Positions 11,341 to 23,400 of a DNA stretch of 64,000 bases are shown here, in pieces. The notes under the pieces were generated by a model. That model saw only the letters and a list, made by a program, of their open reading frames with translations. It searched no databases and was not told the origin of the DNA. How positions within the stretch are numbered: the first letter of the stretch is position 1; each line of letters starts with the position of its first letter. Position numbers and translations under genes: made by a program. Origin of the DNA: Xyrauchen texanus (Eukaryota > Chordata > Actinopteri > Cypriniformes > Catostomidae); contig NC_068286.1 of the NCBI RefSeq assembly GCF_025860055.1, forward strand, positions 1,514,566 through 1,578,565, read 5' to 3'.

Positions 11341-11436
11341 CGTATCCTGGAATAACAAGATGAATGAAGAATAATTAAATGCTCATACGTGCTCATATGA
11401 GGTGCAGTTTTTAACAGAGGTGGTGATACCTCATTA
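11341..11436 (-). other. Relic 3' exon / 3' UTR intron of copy A
   Basis: After the TAA at 11439-11437 the exon continues to a donor at 11430 (GAG then GTATCA), also present in copy B. An acceptor with a good pyrimidine tract (ending TTATTCCAG) precedes 11346. In one frame the next exon reads IRPQKSKTPNVKIG, resembling the PQKKEW segment of the mammalian SAMHD1 C terminus. It now lies beyond the stop, so it appears to be a once-coding exon turned 3' UTR. Confidence 0.4.
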
Positions 11437-14400
11437 TTAGAGTCCAAAGTTGTTTTCACTCCAGTTCTTAAAGCACTCCTTAGCTGTCTTTAGGATATCA
11501 TCAGTGCCGCCGCGATAGTACACTCTCACAAGCTTTTCATAGAATCGCTCGGGAAGGAAACTGGACATCTGTCAGTACAAAACGTTTCAGAATTAATGCC
11601 TTGATCAAAATGAACTGTAATCATCTCACCATTTTGTAAAATTGAAATTAAAGCAGAGTTGAGCATATCGCACAATGTGCTCTGTTGTTCTGAATAAATG
11701 TCCTGTAGTAGCTCACTTCATTTTAAAAACTGCCATTGCTGACACTTACACAGCCACCTTCAGAAAAGCCTTAATGAAGCAATGATTTGCATACATGCAG
11801 ATTACCAAAATGGTTTGATATTTAATCCTAATATTTAACTTGAATGTTCTGAAGTGGCTCAGGTTTACCTTTTTCTTGTCCATCTTGAATGCTTCATTGG
11901 GATTCCACTTACTGTAGAAGAACACGTTGTCAGTGGGGTTTTTACCCTTCATGCCAATATCCATTTGAACCACCTGAATGAGAGGAAATTTCCAAATAAT
12001 ATCTTAAACTGTAAAGGTAAAGAGTTGAAGATTAAAGGTTTATTTTTTAACATAACATACATCCACCACATAATCATCAGGATTAACAGCATCTTCCTTT
12101 GTCTCCTTTTCCATGGCTTTAACCCAGTTGTCCTTAAGTATATTCTGTAGGGACTGAGCAGATCAGGGGGTTAGTTTGATATGAATTCCACAATTAATAT
12201 TTTTTTTCATAATGTATGTTTCAAATGAATAAATAATACGGCAAATGCATTAAATTAAATGCACAATATAAACAGCACGAAAAATGTTTTCAATTATAGA
12301 AATAATATTTCTGATATCTCAGCAGGGTTCCCCTTCTGTCACTCACTCGATGTTGTGTCGATGTAGTGACACTAATGGTCTCTCTTGAGAGCCTCGGTTA
12401 CTTCTTTGAGAAAAGGCCAATGAGAATTGGCGAACAGAGTTTTTCTTCGGAGCCGATCGGTTGTGTTTGTGCAATGCTTTAAACAATCTTTGATTGATAA
12501 TATGATTATGTAAATTTTGGAGAATTTATATTCTAGACAAATAGATAGATGTTGATGAGCACAAAACTACTCAAATTGAGTGTAGAAGTTATGCAATTGG
12601 GAACTTTTTATGTCTATTTATTCTTTAAGCTTAATTTAAGTAACCATAGTAACTTCTCATTCAACGTTTCGCAACTCTGTTTGCCGCACCACGACCAGTG
12701 ATGCCCATTGATACTTTGCTTCTCTAGCGAGAGACATTTTCAGTGCACGCCGCAAGAGAAGCGATCAGGCTGGAAGCAGCACGTCTTCTCACTCATGGCA
12801 CGTGGGTCACAATTTTAGGTTGGAAAAAACTGCATTCTGTATTAATAAAGAAAAATCACATCCCTGGTAAGAATAGTTTCAAGTTCTCAAGTAATTATGC
12901 CATTCAAGGATTAGGGCCAAGCAATAATTAAAAAAAATAAAGCCATCTCGAGATTAAAGTCATTATAATGCGAGATTAAACTCATTAAATATCGAGAATA
13001 AAGTCGTTGTTTCGAGAAAAAACTCGTTAAGTTTAATCTCGCATTATAATGACTTTATTCTCGATATTTAATGAGTTTATTCTCAAGATTGTATTTCGAC
13101 TTTTTTCTCGAAATTTAATGAGTTTAATCTCGCATTATAATGACTTTAATCTCGAGATGGTTTTATTTTTTTATTATTGCTTGGCCCTAATCCTCTTCCG
13201 TATAGACTACATCACAAATACAGCTGGTTAATTTTTGTAATTGAAGTTTTAATCAGGCTATTTGTTCAGCTGAAATAAAAAACAAGCCCTAATTGTAAAT
13301 GTATTATAATAACAACACTATTATTATTATTATACAAGTAATATTTCTCTAATAATTTCCTTGCAGTAATTTTCTGTCGGAAGTCACGTCTTTGAAGTCC
13401 AATATGGTGAAAAGCCTCATCTCCGCTTCTGTCCACAAAAACTCCATTTGTAATTGTGTAGTAACTTGTAGTGGCCAGTTAAAGTGAATTTAGAGCGCTG
13501 TAATATACAACTGAACTCAACACATCCATTATTCTGTGCATGAGATGAGATTCTTTTTTTGATTATTAGTTTATTTTTTAGATGAGATTAGTGGAGGGAG
13601 CGCCGACAGAACAGACTGTTTGCTTGATGACATCACAGCCCTTTGCATTTAATATTCAGAAGTCATCTCTTGATTTCGATTTTATACACAATGCAATAGA
13701 AAGACATGTTATTTTGGCATTATTTCACGAAACGCGTACATAATTTATTTTAGTTTAACTTCGTTCTGTCCTACCGGTGGCATTTCTCTTTCTGGAAGTC
13801 TGGCCTCGCCAACAAACTTTGGAAGGTCTCTTTTGACAATTTTTTCCACTTTGTCTTTGGCATCCTGAAGTTTCTTTTTCTCAGTGTTATCAAGTTGGAG
13901 GGAATCAATGTCAATGTGCAAGATCGTCTCAAAAATAGCATCTGTTAGAAAAGGGAAACACTATTTTAGCTAAATCCAAGAATTATATAGAAAAAAACAT
14001 GAAATGTACCATCTGTAAATATGATGCTCATGAAAAGGTCGACTGACCTGTGAGTTTGGTGTACTCGGGCATGTCGTCTTTGGCTGCTGAGATCTTGAAG
14101 TGGTCATCGGCAAATAAGAGGGCTTCTTTAATCCTAATATGTAAAGTGAAACAAGCATAAACATTTTTAAAGCAACATGTAAACTTAGTTTATCAAGTGA
14201 CAGCATGATGTCTGTCAGTCTGCTAAATTAATCAAATAAAAACAGGGCTAAGAACAGGAAACTAACACGACAAAAATTATTAAAACAGAAGTAACATTAT
14301 ATTTCCCTTTTATGATAAGAAAACTCACATGATTTCAATTATATTGACAGTCTTGTGCTGGTACGCCTGGCGATGCAGAGTGTATCGAGTGCGAAACATG

Positions 14401-17400
14401 TCGTAAATGTTATCTGCCTCCTGTTTGAGAAGGAAAAAACAATGAACCACGACTGTAACAGAATATATTTTCCATACATTACTTAATTGGTATTACATAA
14501 ACCTACAGATATTGTTATTTTAAATCATATCACTCCTACTAAAACAGTCCATATATAATTAATATGGACTCGAGTTACTTCATTAAATGTAATTAGAGCC
14601 TCTATATGAATAAATGAATGTTACATTTATATAGTGCTTCACTGACACTACACTCAACCACCACCAGTGTGCAGCCGTAGTGCTATTAGTATTAATGATG
14701 ACCAAAACAAGAGAACATGTTTGACATTTACAGTCCCAATCCATTGATATCCTTTGACATATCTCTAGATCAGTGTTCTCATTGCCACCGTTAATACAGT
14801 ACTGCACATTTTGGATGTCTCTTAAATGCAGCTCATTTTCTCATTTATAGAGGCTCCATGTGTGTGGGATGTTTATATGTGGACTGTGTGTGTACTGGAT
14901 GAGGAGCAGGATTAAAATACACAAATAAGATAAATAAGACACAAATAACACTTAAAAGATCATACATGCTGAAGACTGGACCATCCTTCCTCCATTAAGT
15001 GCTAAAAGTGAAGGATTCCCCAACAAATTGTGAGGATCACTGTTAGGCTCTGAGTTGCATATTTTGTTAAAGGTTTAAAGGTGCATTCAGTACTGTGGGT
15101 TTAATATCAAAAGTTTTACACATTAAGAAATTAATTTTGTTTTTGTGACGAGTTACAATACTGGCGTAAAAGATATTAAAGATTTAAAGCATTATTATGG
15201 AAGCATGTTTGCTGTCATTAAAAGTTGAACAGTGTCAGGATGCTTTAAGTTCAGATTCATAAAACAAGTTGTGAGACTCCCAGTGCACTCTGGTGCAAAG
15301 TCAATTACAGAGTATAAGTGATCAAGTACCTTGTCCCTGAAGCAAATCAACAGCCTTTCCTTGTCAGTTTCTTGTGTTTCCACCTTTTGCTTTTGAAGTT
15401 CTTTTATTTTCACCTTACACACACGTGTAAGCTTCAGCAGGCGTTCATGGTCAAAGCTCTTAGAAATGCCAAGATGATGACAGTCTCTTTAAAATAAATC
15501 AAGATGGTGAAGAAATGATTATAATGATGATAGGAAATAAATGTACAATGATTCAGAATTATTATATCTTCAACTATTCAGTCTTTCCCACATGCTGAAG
15601 TGTTCTTGAAACTAAGTTCCCAACATGACAACAATAATTAGATCATAAAAATATAGAAAAGAGAAAATCATTAAGACAAACTTTGATCTTGGGTTGATCG
15701 AGCGTTGCTTGAAAGAATGTAGTTTTAAAATCTTCATTAAAATAATTTTACAATGTGTTTTATTTACCGTGCAAAATAGTCCCATTTGTCCACATCAATG
15801 CCGTTCCGTTTATTTGACACAATCTCGTACAGGAAAGACTTATCTTCTGTCCTGGCTCTTTTCTCTGGCCACTGGAACATTGAAAATAATGTGATCAACT
15901 TAAACACTGTATAACCTGTGGACATGCTCTGCAATGGCAGTTTACTTAAGTTTGTACCTTTTCTGCTGAAGTATCCACCCCAAGAATCAGTTCCTTAATA
16001 AACTTAAGGTCTTCATCTGGATTCATGTCATACTTTTTCATCTCATCTCTTAGTTTATTCTCTTCTACCATGTGCTCAAGCATTTTAAATGAGGCATCCT
16101 CATGCTGAAAGTAATGGACAAACAAACAGAAATATAAACTGTACATGCGTATATTAGTGTGCAGTACAGTAACTGACATTCAATGAAAGGGACTTTCTTG
16201 AAAGATTAATTTTAGAAGATCCTTATACAGCAGTTTGTACAGTAGAAATAACTACTATATATACAGTATATATGAGAAATATATATATTTAGCTGCTGTT
16301 TCCTTTTAGATAAGATGTGAGGACTTCAAATATGAGACACATTTTGCAAATATTGACAAAAACACAATTAAACACACTTGCATAATTTTATCATAAATAC
16401 ATTTGTATCATAAAATATTGAGACTTTTGATGCTCACCTTCCACTTGGAGCCTAACAAAGAGAAACAAGCACCAGAGATGATATAAGACATGTTTTGTTC
16501 ATTATCCTACAGCCACTGACTCATTTATAAATGTAAAACCAAGCATATGGCTTATTTATTTCTTTCTTTGTTAAATTTTAATTAAAAAAATTCAATGTGA
16601 CAGTGTTTTGTAATTTGAAAACATGAACCCCTGTTAATTAATTAGTGCTTAATTATACACCCGGTTGACCATACACAGTGACACTGTGTGAATTGAGAAA
16701 ACACTTACCGGGCTGGGCTTCTGGGATGAACATGTTATCATACAAATGAGAGAATGGACCGTGACCTTAAGAAAAATAAACATAAATGTATCATTGAAAT
16801 CAGTGTAACTACATTAAAGTATGTAGAACAACCTATTTGACCTTTATTTCAAGTAAACGCCCATTTATACAAGGCATGTGCACGAGTAATCGATTAATCC
16901 TCTAAGTTTTCTATTAGTAAAAACACTACTTTAATATTGCAGTTTGATTGTTCTATGTGCCTTTGCCTGCTGTGGGCAACAATGAAACGGATTCTGTCAA
17001 CTAAATCTTGCCGTATTGAACTGGTTGGCGCTGTGCATGATGTTGTTTAATGCCGTCACTACAGCGGTCATTTTGAGGCATACTTTTATTTGTGTACACT
17101 CACAATAACAACAAAACCTTGTGCTTTTGTAAAATAAAGAAAATAAAAAGGGTGAGCTTTCAGCAGTCTCTGTGTTCACGAGCATATTTCAGAAACACGT
17201 CACAAATATTCTCCTGCAGTGTAATCCGTATGAAACAAAGCGATGAAGTGATGATGATTTGAAATATGTCCTAATAAGCAAGTTTAGTTGCATTTAAATG
17301 CTGTTTCGGCTAAAGCAGGTATTTAAATTGTATACTGTATAATATAAATATGATATGTGATATGATATAAAAATAATATGAACGTTTAGATTATATTTTA

Positions 17401-20400
17401 ACTAGTGTTTATGCTGCCTCATTATCATCAACAAAGCTTGTGCTTGCAAATATGTGTTCAGGTTAAATGAGTAAAATACACTTTAAATATGCCCATATTA
17501 GAAAATCAGCATATTATAATGATTTCTGAAGGATCATGTGACACTGATGACTGCAGTAATGATGCTGAAAATTCAGCTTTGATCACAAATGGCCTTTTAC
17601 AATATATTTAAATAGAAAACTGTTCTTTTAAATTGTAAAAATAGTTAAAAATATCACAGTTTGTGCTGTATTTTGGATTAAATAAGTGCAGACTTCTTTT
17701 AAACGGTAGTGTAGGTCTAAAATTAAGTAAAGTCTGTATGTAAAGAAAATATATAGTCAGATTACTACTTTTAACTTAAAACTTGATTTGGATCATTAAG
17801 TCTCCTCACATTCATTCTCTATCCCTCATTGATAAGCCCAGGGGAGGGTCTTTTGTCTCTTCAGGTGTGAATTGCAATCCATATTCATGATCATTCACGC
17901 CTCCTCGCATAAGACCTTCCTAACACTAAAATTGTCTGACAAAATTTAAATTACTATATTGTTTTTTAATGAATGAGTGATCAGGTTTTCGCATCATTTT
18001 GTAGCATAAACTCTAGGCTACAAGATCCAATTCTCAAAAGTCTTGTGGACAAATGTTTAGTATGTGTTATATGGCCTTATTTCAGTGACTTAAAAATGTT
18101 TTTTCAAAAACCACGCATAAACATTATTTTCTCAAAAATACAAACCTGTACATACATGTTGCTCACATATTATTGTAGCCAGTTTGTGCTGAATACAGTG
18201 TTATCAGACTTTAGCCATTAATGTATTTTTAAGCAACTGAAAAAAGCACAAAAAGCACAAATGTCAAGGCATGTCAAAACTTCTCCAGGGCCCAAAACAC
18301 CCTCAGACCCCAGAGGGTTAACGAATAGTTGACTGAATCACTTCAGAAGACCTGAATGTTTCTATGTGTGAGTGCAAATGTTTTATTGTAAATTTTTAAT
18401 CTAGATGTTGTTAATACATAACTTAAATTCTAAATGTCAAGTAATCGATTACTCGTTTTCTTTTGAGTTAGAGAACTCGACTATAAAATGTATATCCCTA
18501 ATTTAACATCAACATATTTTGACAGTCTGTCACATAGAAATTGTAGCTCTTCAGTCCAATTGCTCCTGTCATTTTCCCTCCATCCTCTTGTGGTTGTTTT
18601 TTTTTTGTTGTTTTAATTGAAAAGTTAATTATTTTAGGATCACCTTAGGACGTTAGAAACATAATAACCTATTTTTAAAGATAATAAAGAGCACACGCAT
18701 ATTTGACAAATTATCGAATATTTGAAGTTACAACCACAACAATGATAAATGAATTAATGTCACGTTGTAGAATTATAAATAACTTAATGATACTACTTTG
18801 GTATTTAGTAGAAGGTAAACTAGATATCCATGAGTATTGTATATTCTGCATTGTTTTTAGTGTTGCATCAGTGAAATAGTCTGTACTTCGAACTACTATA
18901 AAGACGAAGTCTGATTTTTTTTTACTTTATTTGGTGTTGTCGATTTACTAGTTTAAGAAAGTTGCATGTGGTAGTGCCAGGGGATGGCCACCCCATGTGC
19001 CCCCTCTGTTATTTCTTTAATTTTATAATAAAGTTTTGAAGATGCCTTGATAGTATTTTAAGAACCAAGTCACATGTCCTGTATTTTCCCTCTGCTGGTG
19101 CTTTAGATATTTGATGTTTCTGAGATGCAGAGAAGCACCATAGAGGGATGTGTTCCTCTTAATAGGCTGTGATTGATAAACCTTTAAAGTGTGAATGTAT
19201 CTGTGTTTGTGGCACTCACCTAAATCATGGCACAGTCCAGCAATTTGGACACACAAGCTGTCTCGATTGGTGATGTTGAGCTCTGGCTGTTTCTCTTGGA
19301 ATCTCTTAACCAGACGTTCCGCTAAATGTGCCACCCTTCAGCACACAAACAACACCTCAGTTTACTTTACGAAAAATATTATAGATGAATGACTTGATAG
19401 ATTAATAAATTATATTTGAATGTTTGGTCTGATTATTATTTATTATTATTGAGGAATTGAGAAATTTTACTAATCAAACCACTTTTCATGCTTTTAACAC
19501 AAAATGTGTTACATTTATCATTTACATCAGGTAATTACATATCCCCTACCCAATGGAGTGTTCAAAGCGATTATGTGATGCTCCAGGATAGACCCAGTAT
19601 CCTGCTCCCAGTTGTTTAATATGACGGAGTCTCTGAAATTGAGGAGTATCAATAATCTTCACCAGCAGAGGATGAAGCTCAATTGAACCATGAATGGGGT
19701 CATTGAAAATCTGCAGGAAACAAATGGAAAAGTGTTGGTTATTAAAATATCAACTGAGTTGTTGTACTAGATTTGAATTCATTGAAAACGTTCAGTAGAG
19801 AAAAGTAAAACTATAGTAAACATAGAGCAGTGATGTTTGTTGTCTTATGGCAGTACTCCCTCAATCTTTGTCAAGTGGTTTTTATTGTCGTTCAACCATA
19901 TATATTTAGTACAGTACACAGTGAAACGAAACAATGTTCCTCCAGGACCATGTGCTACATAAAACAACATAGGACAAACACAGAACCACATGAGACTACA
20001 CAGACTAAATAACATACCTATATAAAGTGCACGTGCAAACATGTGCAAAAAGTACGGGACAGTACAATAAATTACTAACAATGAACAGGACAATAGACAC
20101 AGTGAGAGACAGTGCAGCGCTGACCAGTACACAGTAGTGCAAAAAGATGACACTTTCTAAAAATGCCAAATGTTAACATAACATACTATGAGATAGTGTT
20201 CTATGCACACAGCAGTTATTGAGGTAGCAGCCAGTTCTAAAGTGACAATAATTAAAGTGCAACTCAGGACACGTGTGTTTGTGTAGGTCCAGTCTCTGAG
20301 TATTGAGGAGTCTGATGGCTTGAGGTAAGAAGCTGTACCTCTTGCCAGACGGCAGGAGGGTGAAGAGTTTGTGTGAGGGGTGTGTGGGGTCGTCCACAAT

Positions 20401-23400
20401 GCTGGTTGCTTTGCTGATGCAGTGTTTTTGTAAATGTCTTTTATGGATGGAAGAGAGACCCTGATGATCTTCTCGGCTGTCCTCACTATCCTCTGCAGGG
20501 CTTTGCAATCCGAAAAGGTGCAAGTCCCAAACCAGGTAGTGATGCAGCTACTCAGGATGCTCTCAATAGTCCCTCTATAGAATGTAGTGAGGATGGGGGT
20601 GGGAGATGTGCTTTCCTCAGCCTTCGAAGAAAGTAGAGACGCTGCTGGGCTTTCTTTGTAATAGAGCTGGTGTTGAGGGACCAGGTGAGGTTCTCTGCCA
20701 GGTGAACACCAAGGAATTTGGTGCTCTTGACGATCTCCACATAGGAGCCATCGATGTTCAGCGGAGAGCGGTCACCTTGTGTTCTCCTAAAGGTAACAAC
20801 CATCTCTTTTGTTTTGTCTACATTCAGGGACAGGTTGTTAGCTCTACACCAGTCAGTTAGCCGCTGCACCTCCTCTCTGTATGCTGATGAGACCCACCAC
20901 GGTCGTGTCATCGACGAACTTGATGATGTGATTCGAGCTGTGCATTGCTGCACAGTCGTGAGTCAGCAGAGTGAACAGCAGTGGACTGAGCACACAGCCC
21001 TGGGGGGCCCCAGTGCTCAGTGTGGTGGTGGTGGAGATGCTGTTCCTGATCCAGACTGACTGAGGTCTCCCAGTCAGGAAGTCCAGGATCCAGTTGCAGA
21101 GGGAGGTGTCCTGGCCCAGCAGGTTCAGCTTTCCAATCAGGTGCTGGGGAATGTTTGTGTTGAATGCTGAGCTGAAGTCTATGAACAGCATTTGAACTTA
21201 TGAGTCCTTTTTATCTAGGTGGGTGAGGGCGAGATGGAGGGTGGTGGCGATGGCGTTGTCTGTTGAACGGTTGGGACGATAGGCAAACTGCAGTGGGTCT
21301 AGTGAGGGGGCAGCTGGGTCTTAATGTGCCTCATGACGAGCCTCTCGAAGCACTTCATGATGATGGGTGTAAGTGCGACGGGACGGTAGTCGTTGAGGCA
21401 GGACACTGAAGACTTCTTTGGCATGGGGATGATGGTGGTGGCCTTGAAGCACATTGGAACGACGGCGCTGCTCAGAGAGATGTTGAAGATGTCGGTAAGA
21501 ACATCTGCCAGCTGGTCTGCACATCCTCTGAGCACTCTGCCAGGAATGCTGTCTGGTCCAGCAGCCTTCCATCGGTTGACTCTACGTAGAGTTTTCCTCA
21601 CATCAGCCGTGGTAAGACAGAGCACCTGGTCATTGGTAGGAGGGGTGGTCTTCCTTGCCACCATGTCGTTCTGTACCTCAAACCGAGCGTAGAAGTCGTT
21701 CAGCACATCTGGAAGGGAGGCATCTTTGTCACAGGCAACTGATGTTGTCCTGTAGTTGATGATGGCCTGGATGCCCTGCCACATGCGCCGCGTGTCGCCG
21801 CTGTCCTGGAAGTGACTGTGCATTCTCTGGGCGTGTGCGTGCTTTGTGCCTCTGATGTCCTGGGACAGTTTGGACCTCGCTGTTCTTAGGGCAGCCTTGT
21901 CACCAGCTCTGAAGGCGGAGTCTCGGGTCCTCAACAGCGCACACACCTCCTCGGTCATCCACGGCTTCTGGTTGGAGCGTGTGGTGATAGTCTTGGAGAA
22001 AGTGACATCATCAATGCACTTGCTGATGTAGCTGGTCACTGATGCTGTGTATTCCTCCAAGTTGGTAGAATCGCCATATGTTGCAGCGTCCCTGAACATG
22101 TGCCAGTCAGTACACTCAAAACAGTCCTGAAGAGAAGAGATGGCTCCTGCTGGCCAGATATTCACCTGATTCTGGAGCGGTTTTGTGCGTCTGACGAGCG
22201 GTCTGTATGCTGGAATTAGCAAATCTAACTAAAAACTATTTCTCCATAAGCACATGTTTTAGCCTGTTTACAGCCTGCTATATTCTAAATTAACTAATAA
22301 TACCCAATGTGTCACTATGAACTATCCCTTTAATCACAGGGCACCAGATATGTAACTCAATTTACCCATTTATATTATATTTTACCCTTTGTTCTGGAAG
22401 GTTATTTCTCAGTAAGGTTTTGCAACTCCTCTCTGATCATCTTTTTTTTTAACTGTGATAAAAGCATACTATTTAAAATCTTCAGTGTAAGAAATATTCG
22501 GTTATGTCTTCACAAATGTAATGAATATAACCATACAGATTTACCATTTATTCTGTAATAACTCAAAATTCAAAATGCATTGTACAATTCAAATTGTCCG
22601 TTTCAACCTATAAAATGCACTAAACAGAAGAAATTTCATGTGAACTAAGTGAGTAATACTTTGCATTTTATCTGGATAAATAATTTGATTACTATTCATT
22701 TTTCTATCATTTAGGATGTGTAATGACAATAGTTATTTTAATGTGAAAAATACTAAAATACAACTTAATTAATACTTACTTTGTCTTGTAAGGATTGGTT
22801 CAGCCGTCTGGGGGGCAGCTTCTGTGAGAGGGGAAGAGGGAGAGAAGTGATGTCTGCTGGTAAAAAAGCTCATCTGTAACTTTTTCAAATTTAGAGTCGG
22901 CAGCTTGTCTGCAGATCGCACAACCATCAGTTCTGTGGTGTGTGCACTCCTACTTGCCTCAACAAGATACAGGTGCGATTTCAAACCTACTTGAAATCTG
23001 TCCGAGGAGTCGTCGGGCCTGTGCACCCCCAATGATCAATAGAAACATGTGAAGAACTGATTTAAATTTGTTTGGTAACACTATTGGTATTTTTACTCAA
23101 CTTCAAGTGTTCAAAATCCTTCAAGTTTGGTGTAGTTGTGAAGAAACACGAATGAGAATAGCACAGCATGGAGCAGTACAAAATTGAGTAGTTGGGGAAT
23201 AGACGTAGCGCAATGCGGAGGCAGTTTGTTCATGATTGCTCAAGTTTATATTGACAGTGTATTAGTAAAAGTATAAGTAAGAGTCATATTATTTACATTG
23301 TTGTTTGATTTGATCAATGTGTAACCCTGGTATAAGTTCTGTATGTTTTTATGTTGTATTTTAAAAAAAGGGGTATATGTAAAAATGTGTTGTTTTGTGA

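Noticed and set aside
17797..18221. 82-codon plus-strand frame (MSDQVFASFCSINSRL...) as a gene
   Set aside because: It lies inside the putative MITE, has no domain and no splice or promoter support.
22769..23032. 87-codon minus-strand frame containing the 42 bp exon of SAMHD1-like A
   Set aside because: The strong splice acceptor at 22822 shows only the last part is exonic; the upstream part has no domain and includes the polypyrimidine tract.
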